From Acidobacteriota bacterium (GTDB lineage: Bacteria > Acidobacteriota > UBA4820 > DSQY01): 6,305 nucleotides of DNA. The notes under the pieces are model-generated. The model worked only from the letters and a program-made list of their open reading frames with translations. It did not search any database and had not been told where the DNA came from. The stretch lies in contig JAKAJA010000111.1 of assembly GCA_021814085.1 (NCBI GenBank), forward strand, positions 1 to 6,305, in the 5' to 3' direction. Shown piece by piece: positions 1-5,752 of the stretch (position 1 is its first letter; every line of letters begins with the position of its first letter). Both the position numbers and the translations under genes were made by a program.

Positions 1-329
1 TCAACAAGTGGGCGATTCCGAAGGCTGGTGAGCCGGCTCTGGATGATGCCGTCAAACGCCTCAACGAGTACCCGGCCATGAAGATCAACGTCATCGGGTA
101 CACCGACAGCACCGGCACCGCCGCCTGGAACGCCACCCTGTCCAAGCGCCGCGCCGAGTCCGTCGCGAAGTACCTCACGACGCACGGCGTCGATGCTTCC
201 AGGCTTGCCAATGTTGAAGGCAAGGGCCCCGCGGATCCCATCGCCGACAACAAGACCAAGGAAGGCCGCGCGCAGAACCGGCGCGTTCACATCAAGGCGG
301 AAGAAGTCCTGCGGGTTCCCGCGAAGTAA
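1..329 (+). CDS. OmpA/Pal-family C-terminal peptidoglycan-binding domain (5' partial)
   Basis: This is the last 108 codons of a protein whose start lies left of the window; the reading frame enters at base 3 and stops with TAA at 327-329. The ATG at 78 is internal, because conserved domain sequence continues upstream of it (LDDAVKRLNEYPAMKINVIG). The visible part is the second half of an OmpA C-terminal domain: a GYTDSTG strand/turn, the LSKRRAESV helix, then GVDASRL, the DNKTKEGRAQNRRV block and a final strand. In the family, the Asp of the G-[YH]-T-D motif and the Arg of the LSxxRA helix bind the diaminopimelate of peptidoglycan, and both are present. The protein is therefore expected in the periplasm or outer membrane, tethering the envelope to the cell wall. 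Whether the missing N-terminus is a beta-barrel, a lipoprotein signal (Pal-like) or another domain cannot be seen. A terminator follows 23 bp after the stop, so it ends its transcription unit. Confidence 0.93.
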   Translation, partial: NKWAIPKAGEPALDDAVKRLNEYPAMKINVIGYTDSTGTAAWNATLSKRRAESVAKYLTTHGVDASRLANVEGKGPADPIADNKTKEGRAQNRRVHIKAEEVLRVPAK

Positions 330-352
330 GACTCCTCTGTCCTGTTTGACCT

Positions 353-381
353 GGGGGCGGGCGACCGCCCCCTTTTCTTTT
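353..381 (+). terminator. Rho-independent terminator of the OmpA-family gene
   Basis: GGGGGCGG (353-360) pairs perfectly with CCGCCCCC (365-372) across a GCGA loop, which is a GNRA-type tetraloop. TTTTCTTTT follows directly. The 8-bp all-GC stem plus U-rich tail, 23 bp after the stop codon, is a classic intrinsic terminator. Confidence 0.9.
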
Positions 382-465
382 CACTTTTTTCTTCTCACCC
401 TTCACTTTTCACCTTCGACTTTTTACTTTTCACTGCTTTTTCGTCCCCTGCCCCTATCCCTATTC
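373..465 (+). repeat. Degenerate CTTTTCAC-type pyrimidine tract
   Basis: About 90 bases are almost purely C and T on this strand. TTTTCAC or TTCAC-like words recur, for example TTTTCAC at 377-383, CTTCACTTTTCACC near 400 and TTTTCAC near 427. The spacing is irregular, so this is a decayed low-complexity repeat rather than a clean tandem array. It contains no credible gene. It runs from the terminator tail to the left end of the 124-bp element. Confidence 0.6.
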
Positions 466-589
466 ATACCAACTTGCCTTCCATGCTAGAGCAATCACCC
501 TTTCCTGTAGGCCGGGATACACATCCCGGCCGAGGCGAGGATGTGTATCCTCGCCTACGGGACGTAAACGACGGACGGCAAGTTAGTAT
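466..589 (+). repeat. 124-bp palindromic MITE-like/REP-like element, copy 1
   Basis: This is a non-coding element bounded by ATACCAACTTGCC (466-478) and its near-exact inverse GGCAAGTTAGTAT (577-589), matching at 12 of 13 positions. A TA dinucleotide sits at each edge (467-468, 587-588), compatible with a TA target duplication. Inside are two perfect hairpins: GGCCGGGA/TCCCGGCC (510-517 with 524-531, 6-nt loop) and AGGCGAGGAT/ATCCTCGCCT (533-542 with 547-556, 4-nt loop). Alternatively, 503-526 pairs with 539-562 in one long stem of about 24 positions, 22 of them paired counting one G-T. A second copy of identical length at 1810-1933 is about 87% identical (16 differences in 124 by hand count). 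It encodes no protein, so if mobile it would need a transposase in trans. Element class (MITE, REP/BIME or structured RNA) is undecided. Confidence 0.8.
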
Positions 590-610
590 CAGTCCTGACC
601 CCAAAGGGCG

Positions 611-616
611 TAAAAT
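611..616 (+). promoter_or_regulatory. Possible -10 box for the DUF4388 gene
   Basis: TAAAAT matches 5 of 6 bases of TATAAT and lies just before the leader hairpin, so a transcript would start near the hairpin. No good -35 hexamer is found at 16-18 bp spacing, so support is weak. Confidence 0.25.
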
Positions 617-620
617 GGCT

Positions 621-687
621 TGGCAGGCGGCTGAGAACCCCCCCGTGGGGTTACGGGAGCCTTTCAGCAGCCTGCCAGAGGGGGTTC
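621..687 (+). promoter_or_regulatory. Structured leader with candidate anti-Shine-Dalgarno
   Basis: TGGCAGGCGGCTGA (621-634) pairs with TCAGCAGCCTGCCA (664-677) at 13 of 14 positions. Inside, AACCCC (636-641) pairs with GGGGTT (647-652). The Shine-Dalgarno region GAGGGGG (678-684) follows the outer stem immediately, five bases or so before the ATG at 689. GAACCCCC (635-642) is also perfectly complementary, over 8 bp, to GGGGGTTC (680-687), which covers the Shine-Dalgarno core. The C-run can therefore pair either with its local partner or with the ribosome-binding site. This suggests translational control by a leader switch or pseudoknot. I could not match it to a known riboswitch class. Confidence 0.5.
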
Positions 688-688
688 C

Positions 689-1810
689 ATGGGGCTTCAG
701 GGCAACTTTCGGACCATGCTCCTCCCGGACGTCCTGCAGTGGCTCGAAACGGGACAGCGGACGGGGATTCTCCACGTCCGGGGGACCCAGGGCGTTGCAA
801 AGCGCATCTGGTTCGAGACGGGGGCCATCGTTTTCACTTCCTCGTCGGACCCCCGCGAGTACCTGGGCCAGTTCCTCATCAGCCGCGGCTACCTCACGGA
901 AGACCAGCTCAACAAGGCCATGGAAACCCAGCTCAACTCGGGCATCAAGCTGGGCAAGATCCTGGTCATGGTGGGCATCCTGAGCGAGCCCGAGCTCGAG
1001 GGAGTCCTGCAGCTCAAGGCGGAGGAGAACATCTACGACCTCTTCCTGTGGGACGAAGGGGAATTCACCTTCGAGGAGAAGGAGGCTATCGAGGGCGACC
1101 TCCCGAGGGTCCGGCTCAACGTCATCTCCATCGTCATGGAAGGCATTCGCCGGAAAGACGAATGGGGACGAATCCGGAGGGTGTTCCCCGACGACCGCAC
1201 GATCATAGACCGAGCTCCCTCCGGTTCGCCCTCCGTCAACCTCCCCCCCAACTCCCTCGCCAAGCGCGCCTACGAGGTCTTGGACGGCCGGCGCTCCATC
1301 GCCGAACTCGCTCTGGATCTCCACACCACCGAGTTCCAGCTCTCCGAGGCCCTCTTCCATCTTTTCGAGGCCAAGCTGGTGGTCACGGCGGGGCACTCGG
1401 TCCCCCCCGAGGAGAAGAGCTACGCCAACATCCACCGCCTCCTCCTGGAGGAGGCTTCCAAGGCCCTCGTGGAGAGGCGCTTCGGCGAGGCGCTCAACAT
1501 GTACCGCTACTTGATCAAGCTGACGCCCAGCGAGGAGGAAGTGACCAGGGGCCTGGCGCTTGCCGAGGAGGGCCTCTCGCAGACGTTCTTCCGGGACGTG
1601 GTCCCCATGACGACGGTCCTCGAACTCGCCATCGCCATGGAGCGTCTTTACAAGGAGAACCTTAGCCCGCAGGAGGGGTACATCGTCTCCAGGGCCAACG
1701 GGAACTGGGATATCGCTTCCATCCTCAAGGTCTCCCCCCTGGCGGAGCGCGATGCTCTGCGAGCCATTCAGATGCTCATGGACAAGGGGATCCTCAGGCC
1801 CAAGCGCTGA
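689..1810 (+). CDS. DUF4388 (PATAN-like) protein with GspE/MshE-N-like and winged-helix-like segments
   Basis: This encodes a 373-aa soluble protein without signal peptide or membrane segment. Residues 1-50 have the DUF4388 pattern: an LQGN start, a LLPDVLQWLETGQRTGILHV core and a W-F-E-T-G-A-I-V strand. Residues about 57-118 (YLGQFLISRGYLTEDQLNKA, then KLGKILVMVGILSEPEL) resemble the N-terminal domain of GspE/MshE ATPases, which in MshE binds c-di-GMP. It ends in a GEFTF turn. Residues about 188-232 (LDGRRSIAELA to LVV) and 325-373 (ANGNWDIASILKVSP to LMDKGILRP) each look like a small winged helix. Residues about 240-290 are helical and possibly TPR-like. Such proteins are associated with gliding, two-component and polarity regulation in delta-type bacteria, but the role here is unknown. 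The start at 689 is fixed by GAGGGGG five bases upstream and by the domain beginning at residue 1. Both ends are bracketed by copies of the 124-bp element, so it is probably monocistronic. Confidence 0.85.
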   Translation: MGLQGNFRTMLLPDVLQWLETGQRTGILHVRGTQGVAKRIWFETGAIVFTSSSDPREYLGQFLISRGYLTEDQLNKAMETQLNSGIKLGKILVMVGILSEPELEGVLQLKAEENIYDLFLWDEGEFTFEEKEAIEGDLPRVRLNVISIVMEGIRRKDEWGRIRRVFPDDRTIIDRAPSGSPSVNLPPNSLAKRAYEVLDGRRSIAELALDLHTTEFQLSEALFHLFEAKLVVTAGHSVPPEEKSYANIHRLLLEEASKALVERRFGEALNMYRYLIKLTPSEEEVTRGLALAEEGLSQTFFRDVVPMTTVLELAIAMERLYKENLSPQEGYIVSRANGNWDIASILKVSPLAERDALRAIQMLMDKGILRPKR

Positions 1811-1933
1811 TATCAACTTGCCTTCAATGCTAGAAGAATCACCCTTTCCTGAAGGTTGGGATACACGTTCCGGCCGCGGCTAGGATCTGTATCCTCGCCT
1901 GCGGGACGCATACGACGGACGGCAAGTTGGTAT
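1810..1933 (+). repeat. 124-bp palindromic MITE-like/REP-like element, copy 2
   Basis: This copy has the same length and orientation as the one at 466-589, with 108 of 124 bases identical. The ends are ATATCAACTTGCC (1810-1822) and GGCAAGTTGGTAT (1921-1933), which match at 12 of 13, the single exception being a T-G pair. The first internal stem is kept as GGTTGGGA (1854-1861) with TTCCGGCC (1868-1875), using three G-T pairs where copy 1 has G-C. The second stem is weaker: AGGAT/ATCCT (1882-1886 with 1891-1895) plus partial flanks. Its first base is the last base of the TGA stop codon of the preceding gene. TA dinucleotides again lie at both edges (1811-1812, 1931-1932). Confidence 0.8.
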
Positions 1934-1975
1934 GAGACGCCCCGCCCGGCCTGGCCCGAGGGATCAACGCCCAAT

Positions 1976-2006
1976 AAAAAAGGGGCACGGCGAACCGTGC
2001 CCCTTT
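1976..2006 (-). terminator. Terminator between convergent genes, strongest for the minus strand
   Basis: GGGGCACGG (1982-1990) pairs with CCGTGCCCC (1995-2003) across CGAA. Flanking A and T bases extend the stem to 12 bp (1979-1990 with 1995-2006). Read on the minus strand, the loop is TTCG and the stem is followed by six T (complement of 1976-1981), 30 bp after the stop of the minus-strand gene. On the plus strand only TTT follows, so it would be a weaker stop for the DUF4388 gene. Confidence 0.88.
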
Positions 2007-2035
2007 CATCGTCCATCGGATTTCCCGAACCCAGT

Positions 2036-3847
2036 TTACAGGGTCCCCTTTTTGGAACCCTCTTCAGCTGGGGCCTTTTCTCCGTCGCAGGGCTTGTCAC
2101 AAGGCTTGTCGCAACCCTTCCTGCCGAACATGTGGCCCGGCGGCTGGCCCGGAAATAGCCCCGCGGAGTAGATCCCCTGTGGTCCGCCGCTGGAGGACAC
2201 GCTCAGGAGGATATCGTTGGTGTCGGACCAGAGGCCCGGCTCGGCAAAGACCAGCGTGCAGGCCTTCCCCCGATAATCGGAGAGGGCTTTCCACGCCTTG
2301 CCTGGGTTGCCGCCGTTGCCCAGCGCCCACGCGGGATCGTCGGTGAGGATGGCCATCCCGCCGGAAACGAGGATCTGCATGGTTCTCTCCTGGCCCGGAA
2401 CCCCGAAGGACCATCCCCTGGCCCCCTTCAGATCCACCGCTTTCAGCTTGAGCTGGGCGGCCAGTTTCTGGTTCACGAGGTCTTCGAACCGGCGCGAGTC
2501 ACGAAGGGTGATGTAGAAAGCCGCATGGGCCTTGGACGCGGCCTCCTTGCCTTTACTTTCGGCGTCCTGCCGATCCCACGTGAAGCACCATTCGTCGGAG
2601 AGGGTGGGCAGGAGGTCGTTGGCGAAGGAGATGTTGAGCTTTCCCTCCGCCGCGCCGATGCCGGCCCGCACCCAGCTCATCTGCTCGACGGGCAGGTCCT
2701 TGGAGAGCTCGTCCAGGGTGTCCTGGTAGAGCCGGGCGGGATCACGGCCCGCACCCCACACGTAGACCTGGCCGCCCCTGGGAAGCCGCCCGCAGATCTG
2801 CGGGGTCTTGCTGGACCCCTCGGCCGCCAGGCGCCAGATCCCCCTTGGTTGTTCGTTGAAGCCGAGCCAGCTCTGGACCTGCCATCCCTTCTCACCGTCC
2901 CTGGGTGGCGACGTCCAGAGCGCGAAGGACCGGATGCTGTCCACGGCCAGGAGTTTGGGGAGGCCCACCTTCACGAGGGCCTTGAGGGCCTTGCTCGCGT
3001 CGCTTTCAGTGGCAGCCGGGGGTTCATCGGCCGCGGGCGCGGCGGCCTTGGCCTTGCCCTGGTCCGGTTTCTTCTCTTCCACGGCGGGCGGTGGCGTGGT
3101 GACCGCGGCCGTCTCCTTCTCTTCCGACTTGGCCTTGGCGACCTGCTGCAGGAGCGACCCGCGGACGAACAGGGTCGCGCCGCTCCCGGCCGCCGGAAAC
3201 CGCTTCAGGGCCGACAGGAACACGGGATCCTCGGAGAGGGCTTTCCCCTGGCCGGCCAGGACCGCTTTCGCGCCCCCCTCGCCCAGGGCCACGACGGCCA
3301 AGGCGTCGCTCACGCCCCAGAGGATCTCGTCGGCCTGGAAACCCAATTTCAGGCCACCCTCGCCCAGGTCGTGCTCCACCTTATGGAGCGCCACCCCGGC
3401 CACGGTCGCGGCAACGGGGCCGTCGCCCATCTTATCCTTGAGCATCTGCTCGACGGCGGCCTTCTCTCCTGGCGCGAGGGGGATGAGGGCAGCGCCCTGG
3501 ACCTTGGACCCGTCGAGCCAAAACCCGGCGGCCATGGGCTTGGCCCGCAGGAGCTCGGGGAGGTCTTTGGGGGTCACGGCCGGAGCTGCCCAGACGGTCT
3601 TCAGGACCTGGAGCATGGGGTCCGTTCCCCTGCTGGCCTGCGCCGGGGCACCGCTGGACTTGGCCTCGCCCGGGGGCATCCATTGTCCCATCTGGCTCGT
3701 TTCCATGAAGACCTGCGTCTTCTCAGGGAACCTGGCTCCCATGCCCTGGTAGGCCCACGAGCTCCGGTGGGAGAACCAGTAGCCCGCGCCGGCCACGACA
3801 AGAACCACCGCGATCAGAACAACCGCCATCATCCCATTGCGTTTCAT
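2036..3847 (-). CDS. Membrane-anchored extracytoplasmic protein, DUF3352-like, function unknown
   Basis: This encodes 603 aa, using the ATG at 3847, which has AGGAGG (3853-3858) five bases upstream. Although the frame is open to 4105, the upstream codons lack a good site and translate to non-protein-like sequence. MKR plus a hydrophobic stretch at residues 5-25 form a signal anchor, so the bulk should be outside the cytoplasm. The segment after it (FPEKTQVFMETSQMGQW, then LPELLRAKPMAAGFWLDG) and the alternation of short strands and helices resemble DUF3352-type proteins, but I see no diagnostic motif. Residues about 238-285 are a Pro/Ala/Lys/Glu-rich, low-complexity linker separating two globular halves. 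The C-terminus carries CDKPCDKPCD (Cys 579, 583, 587) and ends in a charged, disordered tail. No catalytic motif is evident. It is convergent with the DUF4388 gene and divergent from the 4029 gene, so it is transcribed alone. Confidence 0.75.
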   Translation of the reverse strand: MKRNGMMAVVLIAVVLVVAGAGYWFSHRSSWAYQGMGARFPEKTQVFMETSQMGQWMPPGEAKSSGAPAQASRGTDPMLQVLKTVWAAPAVTPKDLPELLRAKPMAAGFWLDGSKVQGAALIPLAPGEKAAVEQMLKDKMGDGPVAATVAGVALHKVEHDLGEGGLKLGFQADEILWGVSDALAVVALGEGGAKAVLAGQGKALSEDPVFLSALKRFPAAGSGATLFVRGSLLQQVAKAKSEEKETAAVTTPPPAVEEKKPDQGKAKAAAPAADEPPAATESDASKALKALVKVGLPKLLAVDSIRSFALWTSPPRDGEKGWQVQSWLGFNEQPRGIWRLAAEGSSKTPQICGRLPRGGQVYVWGAGRDPARLYQDTLDELSKDLPVEQMSWVRAGIGAAEGKLNISFANDLLPTLSDEWCFTWDRQDAESKGKEAASKAHAAFYITLRDSRRFEDLVNQKLAAQLKLKAVDLKGARGWSFGVPGQERTMQILVSGGMAILTDDPAWALGNGGNPGKAWKALSDYRGKACTLVFAEPGLWSDTNDILLSVSSSGGPQGIYSAGLFPGQPPGHMFGRKGCDKPCDKPCDGEKAPAEEGSKKGTL

Positions 3848-4028
3848 GGCATCCTCCTGTGGATTTCGGCGGCGCATGGCGCCACTTCCCTCCGCCCTCC
3901 CGCCCCACGGCCGGGGACTCGTTTGGTTGTACGGACCTATCCCCGAAAGGTTTCTCCGCTTCGCCGCCGGATGGCCGATGCGGTACAATGCCGCAAGCGG
4001 GTGCCCTAAGCGCCCGAGTGGAGGAGCC
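3848..4028. promoter_or_regulatory. Divergent intergenic region with possible -10 box
   Basis: These 181 bp separate two divergent starts and must hold promoters for both genes. For the plus strand, TACAAT (3984-3989) is a 5-of-6 match to a -10 box 40 bp before the ATG at 4029, but no convincing -35 lies 16-18 bp upstream. I see no clear promoter for the minus strand and no operator-like palindrome. Confidence 0.4.
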
Positions 4029-4655
4029 ATGCATCTCGCGAAGCCCATTGCGGCGGCGCTTCTCGCCATGGCGGCCCTAGCACTCGCCGCCAAGTCCGTG
4101 AGCATCCTCGTGGATCTCGTTCCGGAGCCTCCGAAGAAGGCGGCCGCGGGATATGAGGTGGAGGGGCGCGTCTACCACTATCGCGACAAGCGCCTCGACG
4201 CGAGGGTGGCTTATCTCCCACCCGATGCCCGCGCGGCATGGTTTTCCAAGCGCGGCCTCCAGGATCCCTTCGAGGGCCTCATCAAGCCGGAGGACAATTA
4301 CGTTTTTTTCAGCCTCCGCCTGGAGAACCTGCAGCGGGAGGAAAACGTGGCGTTCACCCCCGGCTCCAGCATGTTCGGCACGGCCAACCTCGTGGATGAC
4401 ACCACGGTCTACCAGATGTTCTACAAGGAGAACGACGGCGAGGCAAGGCTGGCCACCGCGGGGAAGAGCTTCTTCTTCAAAGCCCTCTACCTGCCCCCGG
4501 GCCAGTGGATCGAGCGCCTCCTGCTCTTCCAGTACGACGAGTCCTACGCCATGAAGAAGGTGCCCCTGGTCATGAGCAGCATCCTCCTTGGGCGAGATGG
4601 GATCGACCTGGAGTTCTCCTTCCTGGCGACGTTCAAGAAGGAGAAGAGGAAATGA
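4029..4655 (+). CDS. Predicted exported protein of unknown family (208 aa)
   Basis: The start at 4029 was chosen because GGAGGAG (4020-4026) lies just upstream and the product then begins with a good signal peptide: MHLAKP followed by a hydrophobic Ala/Leu stretch to about residue 21, with an AxA-like end (ALALAAKS). The in-frame extension back to 3837 translates to Arg/Pro-rich sequence typical of non-coding frames. The mature part is mixed alpha/beta, with EVEGRVYHYRDKRLDARVAY, a NYVFFSLRLENLQREENVAF strand pair, a TTVYQMFY strand and a Lys-rich end. There are no cysteines for a lipoprotein and no enzyme motif that I recognise. The pattern of beta strands around YVFFSLRLEN could be an immunoglobulin-like or beta-sandwich fold, but that is a guess. 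Its stop overlaps the folD start (ATGA), so the two are co-transcribed and possibly translationally coupled. Confidence 0.75.
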   Translation: MHLAKPIAAALLAMAALALAAKSVSILVDLVPEPPKKAAAGYEVEGRVYHYRDKRLDARVAYLPPDARAAWFSKRGLQDPFEGLIKPEDNYVFFSLRLENLQREENVAFTPGSSMFGTANLVDDTTVYQMFYKENDGEARLATAGKSFFFKALYLPPGQWIERLLLFQYDESYAMKKVPLVMSSILLGRDGIDLEFSFLATFKKEKRK

Positions 4656-5575
4656 CGGCCCAGATCATGGACGGCAAAGCCGTAGGGGCGGCCATCCGGC
4701 GGGAGGTGGCGGAGGGGACGGCGGAGCTTCGCGCGCGGGGCTTCCGGGCGCCCGGGCTGGCCGCGGTCCTCATCGGGGAGAACCCCGCGAGCAAGGTGTA
4801 CGTGTCGTCCAAGGTCAAGGCTTGCGCGGAGGCGGGCATCTTCTCCGACAAGATCGAGCGCCCCGCCACCGTCACCACGGAGGACGTCCTCCAGATCGTC
4901 AGGGATCTCAACACCCGCGAGGATATCGACGGGATCCTCGTCCAGCTGCCCATCCCGAAGCAGGTGGACGAGGGAGCTGTCCTGAGGGCCATCGACCCCA
5001 CCAAGGACGTGGACGGCTTTCACCCCGTGAACATGGGGAACCTGGTCCTCGACCAGCGGGGCTTCGAGCCCTGCACCCCGGCTGGCATCATGGAGCTCCT
5101 CAAGCGCTCTGGGGTGGATCTGAAAGGAAAGAACGCCGTGGTGGTGGGACGCTCCCACATCGTGGGCAAGCCCATGGCCCTCATGCTCCTTCGCGAGCAC
5201 GCCACGGTCACCATCTGCCACTCGCGCACCCAGGACCTCCCGGGCGTCTGCAGGCAAGCCGACGTTCTCGTCGCCGCCATCGGGAAACCCGCCCTCATCA
5301 CCCACGACTTCATAAAACCCGGGGCCGTCGTGGTGGACGTGGGAATCAATCGGGTCACGGACCCTGCCGAGGCCGAGCGGTACTTCGGCGGCGACCCCGA
5401 CCGCATGAAGCAGGTCCGGGAGAAGGGCTCCACCCTCGTGGGCGACGTCCTGCCCACGGCCATGTGGGAGAAGGCCTCCCTCTACACGCCCGTCCCCGGA
5501 GGCGTTGGGCCGCTCACCATAGCCATGCTGTTGAGCAATACGCTGAAAAGTGCGCAAATGAGGCTGCGGGCCTGA
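4652..5575 (+). CDS. folD: Bifunctional methylenetetrahydrofolate dehydrogenase/methenyltetrahydrofolate cyclohydrolase
   Basis: FolD (307 aa) oxidises 5,10-methylene-tetrahydrofolate with NADP+ to the methenyl form and hydrolyses that to 10-formyl-tetrahydrofolate. It acts in the cytoplasm and supplies purine and formyl-Met synthesis. With the ATG at 4652, the known catalytic residues fall at the same numbers as in E. coli FolD: Tyr50 and Lys54 (in KVYVSSKVKAC), Gln98 (VQLPIP) and Asp121 (PTKDVDGFHP). This supports that start over the ATG at 4667. The NADP-binding half shows GRSHIVGKPMALMLL, and the C-terminal signature PGGVGPLTIAML is intact. Length is slightly above the usual 285-300, with extra residues near EAERYFGGDPDRMKQVREKG. 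It overlaps the upstream gene by four bases (ATGA), with AGGAG-like bases just before the start. coaE follows 177 bp later. Confidence 0.97.
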   Translation: MTAQIMDGKAVGAAIRREVAEGTAELRARGFRAPGLAAVLIGENPASKVYVSSKVKACAEAGIFSDKIERPATVTTEDVLQIVRDLNTREDIDGILVQLPIPKQVDEGAVLRAIDPTKDVDGFHPVNMGNLVLDQRGFEPCTPAGIMELLKRSGVDLKGKNAVVVGRSHIVGKPMALMLLREHATVTICHSRTQDLPGVCRQADVLVAAIGKPALITHDFIKPGAVVVDVGINRVTDPAEAERYFGGDPDRMKQVREKGSTLVGDVLPTAMWEKASLYTPVPGGVGPLTIAMLLSNTLKSAQMRLRA

Positions 5576-5579
5576 AACC

Positions 5580-5705
5580 GTGAGTAGGATAGTAGGAGAG
5601 TAAGTGAGTAGGAAGAGAAAGACCAACCCTGATTTCTGGCCACGCTTGCATCCAACTTCTCCTCCGCTTCGCCTTACTCACCTCCTCACCTCATCACCTA
5701 CTCAC
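5580..5705. repeat. Long imperfect inverted repeat between folD and coaE
   Basis: A purine-rich arm at 5580-5612 (beginning GTGAGTAGG, with GTGAGTAGG again at its end) is matched by a pyrimidine-rich inverse arm at 5673-5705 (ending CCTACTCAC). About 25 of 33 positions pair, the outermost nine perfectly. The 60-bp loop (5613-5672) has no gene that I can see. Each arm is itself built of degenerate GTGAGTAGG-like words. No T-run follows, so it is not a standard terminator. It could form a large RNA hairpin between the two coding regions. Confidence 0.65.
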
Positions 5706-5752
5706 GAGATCCTGCCCGGAGGCTCGGCCGACGAGCACGAACCGAGGTCACG

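Noticed and set aside
621..687. Leader as a TPP or c-di-GMP riboswitch (a CTGAGA word is present)
   Set aside because: Only the short CTGAGA word fits TPP. The other conserved blocks of either class are missing, and the gene is not a thiamine gene.
464..1816. Long minus-strand open frame (450 aa) opposite the DUF4388 gene
   Set aside because: It is the antisense of a gene with clear domain signatures, spans both non-coding repeats, has Asp/Glu/Leu/Gly-rich translation typical of GC-rich shadow frames, and has no supported start.
466..1933. Composite transposon carrying the DUF4388 gene
   Set aside because: The flanking elements have no transposase, no duplication around the whole 1.47-kb unit is visible, and the gene's composition matches its neighbours.
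466..1933. CRISPR-like direct repeats
   Set aside because: There are only two copies, 1.3 kb apart with a gene between them. They have neither repeat length nor regular spacers of a CRISPR array.
2525..4009. Long plus-strand open frame (494 aa) opposite the membrane-anchored protein
   Set aside because: The minus-strand frame has a strong Shine-Dalgarno, a signal anchor and a terminator. The plus frame gives Gly/Arg/His-rich sequence with no domain.
4544..5626. Minus-strand open frame (360 aa) opposite folD
   Set aside because: It is a shadow of folD, whose catalytic residues are all in register on the plus strand.
5580..5705. Inverted repeat as a standard terminator for folD
   Set aside because: The loop is 60 bp, the stem has many mismatches and no T-run follows the 3' arm.
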